Assembly (NCBI GenBank): GCA_964549135.1
Contig: CAZJUJ010000001.1
Span: 34,078-98,077, forward strand
Origin: RUG563 sp964549135
GTDB taxonomy: Bacteria > Bacillota > Clostridia > Christensenellales > Aristaeellaceae
Reading direction: 5' to 3'
DNA length: 64,000 nt
How positions within the stretch are numbered: position 1 is the stretch's first letter; every line of letters starts with the position of its first letter. Under the pieces are notes generated by a model. The model was not told the DNA's origin, made no database searches, and was given only the letters and a program-made list of their open reading frames with translations. Positions 42,302-51,934 of this stretch are shown here, piece by piece. The translations under genes and the position numbers were made by a program.

Positions 42302-43764
42302 GGCTGATTCCCTCCGCGATGATATTTCCGGTTCAGGCGGATGATTTCCTCCCTGACCGCAGCCGGGGCGCTTTCCGTCATTCGCCAGCCCCAGTTTCCC
42401 CCTACCGTGCCGGGGGTATTCATCCGGGCGGCGGTGGGCAGACGCAGGAAATCCTGCATGGGCACGATGGCCCGCTCGGCGGTGCTGGCGAAGGCGGCCT
42501 CGATCATCCGGCCCGCAATATCATCCGTTTCCTTCATGCCCAGCTCCCGGCAGGCAATGGCCCTGGTTTTTTCATTGGCGGCCGCCCACCAGCCCAGCAC
42601 CGTATCATTATCATGGGTGCCCGTATAAACAACGGCGTTTTTGCCATGATTCCTGGGCAGATGCGCATTATCATCCTCGCTGTCAAAGGCAAAGGAAAGC
42701 ACCTTCATCCCCGGATACCCGCAGAAGCGCAATAGCCGCCGCACCCGGGCGTTTACCTCGCCCAGATCCTCGGCAATGATTCTTACCTCCTTTGCCTCCT
42801 TCCGCACCCGACGGAAGAATTTCCGCCGCGGGCCCAGCCGCCATTGCCCGTTCCGTGCATTCTTTGCGCCGTAGGGAATGGCATAATAATTGGCAAAGCC
42901 GATAAAATGATCCACCCGCACCAGATCAAACAGCGTGCCCATGGCCTTGAGCCGCCTGATCCACCAATCATATTTCCGCTTGCGCAGGGCGTCCCAGTCA
43001 TAAAGGGGATTTCCCCAAAGCTGCCCGTCCTCGGAAAAATAATCCGGGGGCACGCCGGCCACCTGAATGGGCCTGCGCTCAGCATCCAGCTGGAAAATTT
43101 CCGGGTTGGCCCAGGTATCGGCGCTGTCCTCTGCCACATAGATGGGCATATCGCCAAAGAGCTGAATGCCCCGTTCGTTGGCATAGCGCTTCATGGCCTG
43201 CCACTGGCGGCGGAAAAGCCACTGCACAAAGAGATGATACTGGATTTCCCCCTGCATTTTTTCCCGCCAGGAAAGAAGGGCGCTTTCCTCCCTCAGCCGC
43301 AATTCCCGGGGCCAATTCTGCCAGGCCGCCCCGGAAAAATGCTGCTTGAGCGCCATGTAGAGGGCATATTCCTCCGCCCAGGGCTGCTCCCGGGCAAACT
43401 GCCGCATGCCCTCCGTTACGCCCGTATTTTCAAATGCCTTTCTCAGGGCCGCCTCCTTGGCCGCCCGCACAGCCTCAAAATCCACCTGATCGGAATCGGG
43501 AAGCAGGGGAATATCCTTTTCCTCCAGCATGCCCTCCTCCTTCAGCATGCTCAGATCGATCATCAGGGGATTGCCCGCATAGGTCGAGGCGCTCTGATAC
43601 GGGGATTCTCCATAGCCCGTGGGGCCCACCGGCAGCATCTGCCAGATGGACGCCCCCGATGCCTTGAGAAAATCGATGAACTCATAGGCCGCCTTGCCCA
43701 GCGTGCCGATGCCTCCCGGCTGCGGCAGGGATGTGATATGCAATAGGACGCCGCTTTCACGCAT
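42298..43764 (-). CDS. malQ: 4-alpha-glucanotransferase
   Basis: 488 residues, GH77. It transfers alpha-1,4-glucan segments, recycling short maltodextrins for GlgP. Motifs: HITSLPQPGGIGTLG, MLPVGPTGYGESPYQSAS, FGDMPIYVAEDSADTW, the nucleophile in DLVRVDHFIGF, acid/base in IIAEDLGEVN, and VYTGTHDNDTVLGW. Compact bacterial form without extra modules. First gene of malQ-glgP. Confidence 0.95.
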   Translation of the reverse strand: MRESGVLLHITSLPQPGGIGTLGKAAYEFIDFLKASGASIWQMLPVGPTGYGESPYQSASTYAGNPLMIDLSMLKEEGMLEEKDIPLLPDSDQVDFEAVRAAKEAALRKAFENTGVTEGMRQFAREQPWAEEYALYMALKQHFSGAAWQNWPRELRLREESALLSWREKMQGEIQYHLFVQWLFRRQWQAMKRYANERGIQLFGDMPIYVAEDSADTWANPEIFQLDAERRPIQVAGVPPDYFSEDGQLWGNPLYDWDALRKRKYDWWIRRLKAMGTLFDLVRVDHFIGFANYYAIPYGAKNARNGQWRLGPRRKFFRRVRKEAKEVRIIAEDLGEVNARVRRLLRFCGYPGMKVLSFAFDSEDDNAHLPRNHGKNAVVYTGTHDNDTVLGWWAAANEKTRAIACRELGMKETDDIAGRMIEAAFASTAERAIVPMQDFLRLPTAARMNTPGTVGGNWGWRMTESAPAAVREEIIRLNRKYHRGGNQP

Positions 43765-43809
43765 ACGTTTTTCTCCTTTCGGGAACGATTGATTGAATTC
43801 TTTATTATG

Positions 43810-43838
43810 ATTATATCATATCGGAGCAAAGGACGCAA
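43810..43838 (-). promoter_or_regulatory. malQ-glgP promoter
   Basis: TTGCGT (43833-43838), spacer 17, TATAAT (43810-43815) with TGA before it, 46 bases before the ATG. Confidence 0.75.
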
Positions 43839-43906
43839 TTCAATCATACAAATAAAAGCGGTCTTTTTCCCGCTTTTTCTTCCCATTTTCTCCGGTGCTT
43901 TTTCGG

Positions 43907-43935
43907 TTGACACCCTTTCGCCCGTCCCCTATAAT
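43907..43935 (+). promoter_or_regulatory. GH116 promoter (perfect consensus)
   Basis: TTGACA (43907-43912), spacer 17, TATAAT (43930-43935). The leader is about 35 bases. Confidence 0.9.
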
Positions 43936-43975
43936 AGCTTTAAGCAGCAAAATGCAGCGAAAGGACGGAAGGCAC

Positions 43976-46495
43976 ATGATCTATTCCGGAGAAAAGCAAA
44001 AGGAAATTGTATTTCCCCTGGGCGGCATCGGCACGGGCTCCATTGGCCTGGCGGGCAACGGCAGCCTGGTGGATTGGGAAATCTTCAATCGTCCCGCCAA
44101 GGGAAGCTATAATGGCTACAGCTTTTTTGCCATCCGCGCCCAATATCCGGATGGCTCCCGCATCACCCGGGTGCTTCAGGGGGATTGGAATAAGGATCTG
44201 ATGGGGAAATATTCCAAGGCCGCCTTTTCCGGCTATGGCTACGGCCCCAGCGGAACCACCATGTGCGGCTTTCCGCATTTTTCCTCCGTCCGCTTTGACG
44301 GAAAATTTCCCATCGCCACCCTGACCTTCCGGGATGCGCATTTCCCCGCCAGGGTGATCATGAAGGCCTTTAATCCCCTGATTCCCCTGGATGCCGAGCA
44401 ATCCGGCATCCCCGCCGCCTTTTTTGAAATCACGGTGGAAAGCCAGGATGAGCAGGTGGAATACAGCGTGCTGCTTTCGGTTACAAACCCCTTTGAAAGC
44501 AGCATCAATGAAAAAATCGAGGATTGCCGCTATACCGCCGTCCGGATGCGCCATGCCGGAAAGGCCCCTGATGACCCGGAATACGGGGATATGACCATCG
44601 CCGTGGATCGGGAAAGCGGCCTTTGCCAGGAATACTGGTATCGGGGCGGCTGGCAGGATAAGGTTACCACCTTCTGGTATGATCTGGAAAGCGGCAGCTT
44701 TCCAGCCAGGCATTATGACGAGGCGGGCAAGGGCGATGTCTGCTCGGTCGGCGCAGGGGAAGCCCTGGGCCGGGGCAGGCGCGCCGCCTTCCGCTTCCTG
44801 ATTTCCTGGAATATTCCCAATAATTATAATTACTGGTCGCCCTGCCGGAATGAGAAGGGGCGCGATATCACCTGGAAAAATTATTATGCCACGCGCTTTG
44901 CCGATTCTGCCGCCTCCTGCCTTTACGCCCTGGAAAACTGGGATGCGCTGTATGCAAAAACGCTTCGCTTCTGCCGCTCCCTTCATTCCTCTACGCTGGA
45001 TCCTTCGGTCATCGACGCCGTTTCCTCCACCCTCTCCGTCCTTAAATCCCCCACCGTGCTGCGCCTTGAGGACGGCACCTTTTATGGCTGGGAGGGCGTG
45101 CATGAGCAGGCCGGCTCCTGCGAGGGCACCTGCACTCATGTATGGAGCTATGCCTACGCCCTCTGCTTCCTTTTCCCTGAATTGGAGCGCACAATGCGCA
45201 GAACCGAACTGGAAATCGATACCGATTCAAGCGGCTGCATGCAGTTCCGGACCACCCTGCCCCTGGGCAGAGAGCGGGGCAATTTCCATCCCTGCCTGGA
45301 TGGGCAGATGGCCACGATCATCAAAATCTACCGCGACTGGAAAATCACGGGGGACAGCGATTGGCTGCGCGGGCATTGGGCGGATATTAAGCGCATTCTG
45401 GAATATGCCTGGAGCGAAGAAAACCCCTACGAATGGGATCGGAATAAGGACGGCGTATTGGAGGGCAGGCAGCATCATACCCTGGATATGGAGCTTTTTG
45501 GCCCCTCCGCCTGGCTGGAGGGCATGTATCTGGCGGCGCTGAAGGCGGCGGCCGAAATGGCGGCGTTTCTGCAGGATACCGAAAAAAGCGAGGAATACAG
45601 CCGCCTGTTTGAAAGCGGGCGGAAATGGACGCAGGAGCATCTTTTTAACGGACGCTATTTCATTCAGCAGATCGATCTAAGCTCCATGGATCCGCCCCGG
45701 CATTTTGATTGCCCCCAGTACTGGAATGAGGAAAAGGGCCAGATCAAGTATCAGATCGGCGAGGGCTGCGAAATCGATCAGCTGCTGGGCCAATGGCATG
45801 CCAATCTCTGCGGCCTGGGGGATATTTTTGATCGTCAGCAGCGGAAAACCGCGCTCAAAAGCATGCTGCAGTATAATTTTCTTCCCTCTCTTCGGGAGCA
45901 TGCCAACGCCTGGCGCGTTTTCGCCCTCAATGATGAGGGCGGCGCCATCATCTGCAGCTATCCCGAGGGCAGCCAGCGGCCCATCATTCCCATTCCCTAC
46001 TGCGATGAATGCATGACCGGCTTTGAATATGCCTTTGCGGGCCTGTTGATCAGCGAGGGCATGATCAAGGAGGGGCTTATGGTCGTTCGCGCCATCCGGA
46101 ATCGATACGACGGCAAGAAGCGCAATCCCTGGAATGAAATCGAATGCGGCAGCAATTATGCCCGTCCTATGGCCAGCTTTGCCCTCCTGCCGATTTTCAG
46201 CGGCTTCCAGCCCGATCTGCCAAGAAAGCGGATCGGCTTTTCCCCGCTGCTTCCGGGAAAATTCAAATGCCTCTGGAGCGTCGGCAGCGGCTGGGGCGAT
46301 TTCAGCCGCACCGAAAAGGAATATAAAATCTCCCTTTCGGATGGCTTCCTTACGCTGGAGAGCGTTTTCCTTGGGGATGCGCCCGCCGTGCGCGCCGTTT
46401 ATGCCGATGGCAGAAGCATTCCCTTTGAATGCCGGGAGGGGCTGATTACCTTTGCCTGCACGCGCATTGAGCGCGCCCTGCGGCTGGTATTGTAA
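43976..46495 (+). CDS. GH116 family glycosidase (beta-glucosidase/glucosylceramidase-like)
   Basis: 839 residues. The N-terminal beta-sandwich starts with FPLGGIGTGSIGLAGNGSL, the hallmark of GBA2-type GH116, followed by an (alpha/alpha)6 barrel. The retaining nucleophile Glu lies in AGSCEGTCTHVWSYA, and the acid/base Asp in YCDECMTGFEYAFA; NEIECGSNYARPMAS is also conserved. No signal peptide, so it likely works on imported beta-glucosides or beta-xylosides in the cytoplasm. ATG 43976 starts at the conserved sandwich; AGGACGG is 8 bases upstream. Transcribed alone, divergent from malQ. Confidence 0.9.
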   Translation: MIYSGEKQKEIVFPLGGIGTGSIGLAGNGSLVDWEIFNRPAKGSYNGYSFFAIRAQYPDGSRITRVLQGDWNKDLMGKYSKAAFSGYGYGPSGTTMCGFPHFSSVRFDGKFPIATLTFRDAHFPARVIMKAFNPLIPLDAEQSGIPAAFFEITVESQDEQVEYSVLLSVTNPFESSINEKIEDCRYTAVRMRHAGKAPDDPEYGDMTIAVDRESGLCQEYWYRGGWQDKVTTFWYDLESGSFPARHYDEAGKGDVCSVGAGEALGRGRRAAFRFLISWNIPNNYNYWSPCRNEKGRDITWKNYYATRFADSAASCLYALENWDALYAKTLRFCRSLHSSTLDPSVIDAVSSTLSVLKSPTVLRLEDGTFYGWEGVHEQAGSCEGTCTHVWSYAYALCFLFPELERTMRRTELEIDTDSSGCMQFRTTLPLGRERGNFHPCLDGQMATIIKIYRDWKITGDSDWLRGHWADIKRILEYAWSEENPYEWDRNKDGVLEGRQHHTLDMELFGPSAWLEGMYLAALKAAAEMAAFLQDTEKSEEYSRLFESGRKWTQEHLFNGRYFIQQIDLSSMDPPRHFDCPQYWNEEKGQIKYQIGEGCEIDQLLGQWHANLCGLGDIFDRQQRKTALKSMLQYNFLPSLREHANAWRVFALNDEGGAIICSYPEGSQRPIIPIPYCDECMTGFEYAFAGLLISEGMIKEGLMVVRAIRNRYDGKKRNPWNEIECGSNYARPMASFALLPIFSGFQPDLPRKRIGFSPLLPGKFKCLWSVGSGWGDFSRTEKEYKISLSDGFLTLESVFLGDAPAVRAVYADGRSIPFECREGLITFACTRIERALRLVL

Positions 46496-46518
46496 GCATA
46501 TTCCCCCGGCGCCGAATC

Positions 46519-46568
46519 AAAAAAAGGCCCCTCCGCACCCGAAAGCAGGATGCAGAAGGGTCTTTTTC
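46519..46568. terminator. Bidirectional terminator between GH116 and DUF4340 genes
   Basis: An A7 run, a 12-bp stem with G-U pairs (left arm from 46526, right arm TGCAGAAGGGTC to 46562) and a T5 run. It serves the convergent genes. Confidence 0.75.
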
Positions 46569-46578
46569 CCTATTTCCC

Positions 46579-48048
46579 TCAGGGCAGGGGCACAAGGGTA
46601 TTCAGAAAGCTTTTTTCAATATAGTAGACGCAGACGCCGTCCACTGCCATGGCGTCATGCAGCGCATCATAGGGATAGAAGGAAATGACCCGGGCGGTAT
46701 CCTGGCTCGTCAGGATGATCTCCCCCTCCGCCTCCGTTCCCTCCGGAATCTGCCATCCCTCCGGCAGCCTTCCCGCCGGGGACAGCGCGGACAGCGCGGT
46801 ATACCAGGAAAGAAAGGCCTCCGCATCCATATATTCCGCTTCTCCCGCCCGTTTTACGGCGGCGTCATAGAGGATTTCCCCGTATTCATCGGTGGCAATT
46901 TCGTTATTCTCCGTCAGAGCCTCCACCAGATAAAATTCATAGGCCTGCTGATATTCCCCATAGCGGAAGGAAATATGGCGCAGCTGATTGGTCAGAAAAT
47001 TCACCGGCGCGCGCAGAAGCAGCTGCTCCGGAACGATTTCCTTCCAGAAGCCCAGCAGGAAATTGCTGGCCTTATACACCATGCCCTCCCACATCAGATA
47101 CACGCCGCTTTTTCCCGTTTCATTCCCCAGCAGCAGCGTATAGCGCTTTTCCTCCTCCTGCCAGGATACCTGCTCGCCGCTTAAGGTTTCGCCGGTAATG
47201 GTGGTGGGGGTCTGGGTGAGGATCACGTTCAGCGCCGGGCGCAGCAGGCCCAGCTGCTCCAGATCATTTTCCTCCGCGCTTCCCAGGCATGCCTCAAAGG
47301 CCATGCCCTCAATGGCGGAGAGCAATTGCTGGCTCTGCACAGAAGAAACGGGATAGCAAAGCGGCGCATCCATCTGCCAGCCATCGGGGGTATAATACAG
47401 GCCCAGGCTGATATCCCCGGAAATATCAATGCGATCCAGGAGCGATGCATCCAATTCAGGCTGCTCAAAATCCCGCAGATATGCCATTTCGTAAAAGAAC
47501 GGCTCCAGGAAGGCCTCCAGCACCGTATAAATCCGGCTGTCGCCCTCGATCATGCAGTAATACTGGGGCTCCTCCTCAGGGGAAAGCGCCCCGATCAGCA
47601 GCCGCTTCTTTTCGCCGTCCTGATAGGTAATCGTCACGCTGACCTGGGCCGGGGAAAGCCCGAAATGGGATAAATCGACCGGGCTCTCCCGGGTATCCAG
47701 AATCGTCTCCTGTGCCTTTAATTCATGCAGCGCGCTGATCATGCCCTCGGTTACAAAGCTGCGCAGGGCGGTTTCGCTCTTGCCCAGCAGATAGAAGCTG
47801 CCATCCGCCCCAAGAACAAGCGGGTAGGCCTCGCCCTCCCTGGGCATGATGCCAAGGGCCGTGATTTCGCTGCCGCTTCTTTCAAGCAGCACCGTCTGAG
47901 GGGTGGTTTCGGGAAGCGCATCCACATCCACGGGCCGATTCAGCCAATAGATGCCCCCGCCGCACAGGGCCGCAGCCGCCGCCAGCAGCAATAGCAGCAC
48001 GCCCTTTTTCAGCCCGCGCCGGGCCTTTTTTTTCGGTACTCTTTCCAT
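46579..48048 (-). CDS. DUF4340 domain membrane-anchored protein
   Basis: 489 residues. A basic N-terminus and a single transmembrane helix (about 16-36), then an extracellular DUF4340 region with the repeated VTITYQDGEKKRLLIGALSP and RYTLLLGNETGKSGVYLMWE units. DUF4340 proteins are encoded with Gld-type ABC transporters, where they are thought to be accessory parts of the exporter. It is last of four genes, 2 bases after the GldG-like gene. Confidence 0.88.
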   Translation of the reverse strand: MERVPKKKARRGLKKGVLLLLLAAAAALCGGGIYWLNRPVDVDALPETTPQTVLLERSGSEITALGIMPREGEAYPLVLGADGSFYLLGKSETALRSFVTEGMISALHELKAQETILDTRESPVDLSHFGLSPAQVSVTITYQDGEKKRLLIGALSPEEEPQYYCMIEGDSRIYTVLEAFLEPFFYEMAYLRDFEQPELDASLLDRIDISGDISLGLYYTPDGWQMDAPLCYPVSSVQSQQLLSAIEGMAFEACLGSAEENDLEQLGLLRPALNVILTQTPTTITGETLSGEQVSWQEEEKRYTLLLGNETGKSGVYLMWEGMVYKASNFLLGFWKEIVPEQLLLRAPVNFLTNQLRHISFRYGEYQQAYEFYLVEALTENNEIATDEYGEILYDAAVKRAGEAEYMDAEAFLSWYTALSALSPAGRLPEGWQIPEGTEAEGEIILTSQDTARVISFYPYDALHDAMAVDGVCVYYIEKSFLNTLVPLP

Positions 48049-48050
48049 CT

Positions 48051-49520
48051 TTACAAATTCCTTCTGGGCAGCAATACCAGCGCCGCCCCCAGCAGCACCA
48101 GCAGCGGCAGCATCACCGTCACCGCCACAGCCGGCGTAATATTGCCCAGGCTCAGCCCCGCCCGCAGGGCATTCTTGGGCGCGATATCCAGATCCACCGG
48201 ATCGGCCTGCTGCAAGGAGCGCACCACCTGCAGCAGAAATACCGTGGAATCCGTATTATTCTGCACCCAGTAATCGGTAAACACGGTGGCGTTGCCCAGA
48301 ATAAACGCCCGGGACAGCGTGCCATCCTCATACATTTTTTCCGACCACATGGAAAGGGCAAATACCCCCTCCTCATCCCCCGGCTGCTGCTCGGAAAGGC
48401 TGACGCCATCCAGATAATTGCGGATATAGGCCTCCCCCGTCAGCAGCAGCGGCGTCACCTGCACGCCGTTTCCCGCCGCCGACGCCTGATAAAAGGCCCG
48501 GGCCCCGCCAAGGAGCAGAATATCCTGCCCCGCCGCCACCAGATTGCGCGTCACATCGGTTTCCTGCATATAGGGCATAAGGTATACCGGGCTGTCGGCA
48601 TAATAGCTGCCCGATGCGCTTTCCTTGGCAATGACCAGCCCCGGATAGCATCCGATGCCATAGGAGCGCAATAGCGCCTGATAATTTTCCAGATTCAGGG
48701 GATCGGAATACTGAGAAATAATGAAAAAATCGCCGCCATTCCGGGCAAAGGCCTGGATTTTTTCCAATTCTTCCGCCGTCAGATCATACTGGGGCGAAAG
48801 AATCATCAGCAGGCTTTCGGGATTCAGTTCGCCCCCATTCTGCAGATTGACCCTTTCCACCAGATAATTGGCCGAAATCAGCGTGCTTTCCAGGTTTTCC
48901 GTATCCGTTTCGTTCATTTCCCCATGGCCGGTGAGCAATTGAATGGCGGGCAATTCATCCAGGGTTACATAGACGATGGCCTCGGTCAGGCTCTCCTCAT
49001 AGGTAAAGCCCGCCGCATCAAAATAGCCCGTTTCCGTATTGTAGGAATAGACGTAATAATCATCCTCGTCAATCACCCGGGCCCGTCCCGTTTCCGGGCA
49101 GGAAATGATCAGGCAATCGGTGGATACCTCATTTTCCCCAATCGCATCGGAAAACTGATTGAGCAGCACGGGATTTTTCATGATGCTCTCCCGGGAATAG
49201 GTCAGATGCGGAGAGGCGGCTGCATAGCGTTCCAGCAGGGAAAGCAGCGTGGCGTTGCCCCCCTCCTGGGGAATGATGGCATAGATATGCACATCCTTAT
49301 CCAGGGCCGCAAGCACCTGATCGGTGATTTCGCTCTGGGTGGTCGCGCCGTTAAAGGAGCAATCGATTCTCAGGGCGAACCGGTTTTCCAGCCCATCCGC
49401 CAGAATCCCCAGCAGCAGCGCCAGCAGCACCGCCGCCGCCGTCAGCGCCGCGGAAAGGCCGCCGCTGCGGATTTTCCGGTTATTCTTTATTTTTTTCAGC
49501 CAGGTCTTGATCTGCTTCAT
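48051..49520 (-). CDS. GldG-like ABC transporter auxiliary protein
   Basis: 489 residues. TM helix near the N-terminus (about 28-48), large extracellular domain of the Gld/ABC-auxiliary type (LTGHGEMNETDTENLESTLI, LLMILSPQYDLTAEELEKIQ, and a DFFIISQYSDP strand), and a C-terminal helix (about 465-483) with RRNL end. It is thought to bind the permease from outside. ATG 49520 has GAGGG 8 bases upstream; the ORF opens at 49550. Confidence 0.88.
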   Translation of the reverse strand: MKQIKTWLKKIKNNRKIRSGGLSAALTAAAVLLALLLGILADGLENRFALRIDCSFNGATTQSEITDQVLAALDKDVHIYAIIPQEGGNATLLSLLERYAAASPHLTYSRESIMKNPVLLNQFSDAIGENEVSTDCLIISCPETGRARVIDEDDYYVYSYNTETGYFDAAGFTYEESLTEAIVYVTLDELPAIQLLTGHGEMNETDTENLESTLISANYLVERVNLQNGGELNPESLLMILSPQYDLTAEELEKIQAFARNGGDFFIISQYSDPLNLENYQALLRSYGIGCYPGLVIAKESASGSYYADSPVYLMPYMQETDVTRNLVAAGQDILLLGGARAFYQASAAGNGVQVTPLLLTGEAYIRNYLDGVSLSEQQPGDEEGVFALSMWSEKMYEDGTLSRAFILGNATVFTDYWVQNNTDSTVFLLQVVRSLQQADPVDLDIAPKNALRAGLSLGNITPAVAVTVMLPLLVLLGAALVLLPRRNL

Positions 49521-49524
49521 GGCG

Positions 49525-50235
49525 TCAGCCCTCGCTCCAGCGGCGGGCATCCAATACCCGCACGCTCAAAAACAGCATAATAAAAATGAACAAAAGATAA
49601 TACAGCACGTTGGAAAGGCTCAATTGCCCCCGGACAAAGGGCGCAAAACGCTGATAGAGGCTGATGAAATCCAGGGCGCTGCTGACAGCCGTTACCGAAA
49701 CGGCGGCCGCCACCACATCCGCCAGCCAGATCATCAGATTGGCGCCGATGCCCGCAATGGCCGCCGTCATCTGCGAACGGGCAAAGCAGGAAACAAACAG
49801 ATCCAGCGCAATAAAGGCACAGCCCTGCAGCATCAGCCCCAGATAGCCCACCAGCGTTTCCCCCAGATACAGCGTGCCGTAAATCGCCACCAGCAGCGCA
49901 TAAATCCCGGTGCAGACAAGCGTCAGCAGCAGCACCGCGCAGGCGGCAAAATATTTGCCCAGCACCATGCCGCTCAAAGAGCAGGGAGAGGAATAGAGCA
50001 TCTGATCGGTATGCTGCCGCTTTTCCCCCGCCAGGAGACGCATGGTCAGAATCGGCGAAAGCAGCAGCCAGAGATAGCTGAGCTGGGAAAAAAGCGTCAG
50101 TAAATTGCCCGAGCGCGATGCCAGATTGCTTACTCCAAAGAAAACGCCCCCCAGCATCAGAAAAACACCCATAAAGACATAGGCCGCCGGCGTATAAAAA
50201 TAGCTCTGCATTTCCTTGCGGAAAATGGCCCGCAT
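49525..50235 (-). CDS. ABC transporter permease, GldF/ABC-2 type
   Basis: 236 residues with six transmembrane segments. N-terminal MRAIFRKEMQSYFYTPAAYV is the GldF/ABC-2 start with an amphipathic elbow helix; RLLAGEKRQHTDQMLYSSP follows TM2. It works with the ATPase upstream and the GldG-like and DUF4340 partners downstream. Confidence 0.9.
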   Translation of the reverse strand: MRAIFRKEMQSYFYTPAAYVFMGVFLMLGGVFFGVSNLASRSGNLLTLFSQLSYLWLLLSPILTMRLLAGEKRQHTDQMLYSSPCSLSGMVLGKYFAACAVLLLTLVCTGIYALLVAIYGTLYLGETLVGYLGLMLQGCAFIALDLFVSCFARSQMTAAIAGIGANLMIWLADVVAAAVSVTAVSSALDFISLYQRFAPFVRGQLSLSNVLYYLLFIFIMLFLSVRVLDARRWSEG

Positions 50236-50255
50236 GCACCTACCACTCCTATCCT

Positions 50256-51185
50256 TTAGCCTGCCGCCCCGGTGGCGCGCAGGAAAATCTCCTCCAGGCT
50301 GTCCTCCACCGGCGAAAGCCGCAGCAGCGGCGTCTGCATGGCGGAAAGCAGCGTAAATAATTCTCTCTCCGCGCTGCCCGCGCCCTGCACGGTCAAAAGC
50401 ACCTGGGTGGTGCCGGGCTCGCTGCCCCGCTCCACCATCACCCGGCTTACGCTTTTCAGCTGCCGCAATTGGGGCAGCAGCGGGCCTTCGCCGCAGGCAA
50501 TCACCGCCCGCAGCCTTCTTTCGCCCCGGCGCAGGGCGTTCATGGCGCTGTCGCAGATGATCTGCCCGTGATGCAGGATGATCACCCTGTCACAAATGGA
50601 TTGCACCTCGCTGAGAATATGGGAGGAAAACAGCACCGTATGCTCCCCCGCCAGGGAGCGAATCAGCGCGCGCATTTCGCTGTTCTGTCTGGGATCCAGC
50701 CCGGCGGTGGGCTCATCCAGAATAATTACCTCCGGGGAGCCGCAAAGCGCCTGGGCCAGGCCTACACGCTGACGATAGCCCTTGGATAGATTGCCGATCT
50801 TCCGGCCCATTACCTCCGTAAGCCCCGTTTTCTTCCCCAGCGCCTCAATATGCGGCCCAATGGCGCCCTTTTCTATCTCCTTCAGCTCGCACGCGAAGCG
50901 CAGATAGGCCGCCACCGTCATTTCATCATACAGCGGCGCCGTTTCCGGCAGATAGCCCATGAGCCGCTTGGCCTCCCGGGGCGCTTCCATGACATCAAAG
51001 CCCCCTGCCAGTGCCCGGCCGCTGCTCGGGGCCAGACAGCCCGTCAGGATATTCATGGCCGTGGTCTTGCCCGCGCCGTTCTGCCCAAGCAGGCCCAATA
51101 TCTGCCCTCTGGGCACCGTAAAGCTGATCTCGTCCAGCGCCCGATGGACGCCGTAGCGTTTGGATACCTTTTCAAGGGCGATCAT
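50256..51185 (-). CDS. ABC transporter ATP-binding protein, GldA type
   Basis: 309 residues. Walker A in GLLGQNGAGKTTAMNI, Q-loop at YLPETAPLYDEMTV, signature LSKGYRQRVGLAQAL, Walker B VIILDEPTAGLDP, H-loop LFSSHILSEV. The C-terminal 80 residues are the extension usual in GldA/NodI-type ATPases. First gene of the exporter operon; a 20-base gap separates it from the permease gene. Confidence 0.94.
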   Translation of the reverse strand: MIALEKVSKRYGVHRALDEISFTVPRGQILGLLGQNGAGKTTAMNILTGCLAPSSGRALAGGFDVMEAPREAKRLMGYLPETAPLYDEMTVAAYLRFACELKEIEKGAIGPHIEALGKKTGLTEVMGRKIGNLSKGYRQRVGLAQALCGSPEVIILDEPTAGLDPRQNSEMRALIRSLAGEHTVLFSSHILSEVQSICDRVIILHHGQIICDSAMNALRRGERRLRAVIACGEGPLLPQLRQLKSVSRVMVERGSEPGTTQVLLTVQGAGSAERELFTLLSAMQTPLLRLSPVEDSLEEIFLRATGAAG

Positions 51186-51235
51186 GCCTGCGCGCCTCCC
51201 CGATACATTCCGTTTCGGCCCCGTGTGCCATAGGT

Positions 51236-51244
51236 ATTATAGCA
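51236..51244 (-). promoter_or_regulatory. Extended -10 promoter of the Gld-type operon
   Basis: TGCTATAAT on the minus strand; no good -35 at 17 bases. Confidence 0.6.
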
Positions 51245-51349
51245 TAGTCCTGCATAAAAAGCATGAACATTTTGTAAAGCCGTGGCGATTCACGCGATGG
51301 AATCTTTGCCCGCATTTTGCCTCTGCTCTTTACGGAAGGCAATGGAATA

Positions 51350-51358
51350 TGCTATAAT
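51350..51358 (+). promoter_or_regulatory. Extended -10 promoter of the 160-residue gene
   Basis: TGCTATAAT on the plus strand, the same nonamer as in the facing promoter at 51236-51244; the -35 is weak (TTACGG). Confidence 0.55.
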
Positions 51359-51443
51359 ACCCATTGTTCCCCCACCGCGATGGGAAAACACCGGGAAAAT
51401 CGTTCCCTTTCCCCCACTTGAATGACAAAAAGAGGTAATGCCA

Positions 51444-51926
51444 ATGATGTATCGTAAATCCCAACGGGTGCATATGAATGTGACCGATACGCGCCTGCAG
51501 AAGCGCGTGCTGCTCATTGCCTGCGCCGTCCTGCTCATCCTTTCCGTTATCTTCGGGGTGACGGCCCTGCGCAACGGCGTCTATCGCAAAAACGCCCAGG
51601 CCCAGTTCCGCTATCGGATGCAGACCAATGTGGCCTCCGCCATCGATGAGGTTAACCGCATGTCCGGTATGGTCACCTCCAATACAACCGCCCGCCTGGC
51701 CCGCATCCGCCAGTATATCTATTATATGGAGCAGCTCAATAGCTTAAGCATGTATCTGGATGGCGGCGAAAGCGGCCGCCTGGCTCCCGATGAGGCCTTT
51801 ACCGCCCTGGCCAGCGATCTGGATGCCTTCGAATCCCTTACCCAGGCCGCTACCTCCTCTACCCTCGATGTCCGTACCCAGCTTCTCACCCATCTGTCTA
51901 CCCTTCAATCCATCCTGCAGCCCTGA
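51444..51926 (+). CDS. Single-pass membrane protein of unknown function
   Basis: 160 residues. Short basic cytoplasmic start, one transmembrane helix (about 21-43, RVLLIACAVLLILSVIFGV), then an outside region predicted helical (AQFRYRMQTNVASAIDEVNR; YMEQLNSLSMYLDGGESG), perhaps a coiled coil. No family recognised. GAGG lies 8 bases before ATG 51444; ATG 51438 is too near the ribosome site. Transcribed alone. Confidence 0.75.
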   Translation: MMYRKSQRVHMNVTDTRLQKRVLLIACAVLLILSVIFGVTALRNGVYRKNAQAQFRYRMQTNVASAIDEVNRMSGMVTSNTTARLARIRQYIYYMEQLNSLSMYLDGGESGRLAPDEAFTALASDLDAFESLTQAATSSTLDVRTQLLTHLSTLQSILQP

Positions 51927-51934
51927 AGGATGGG

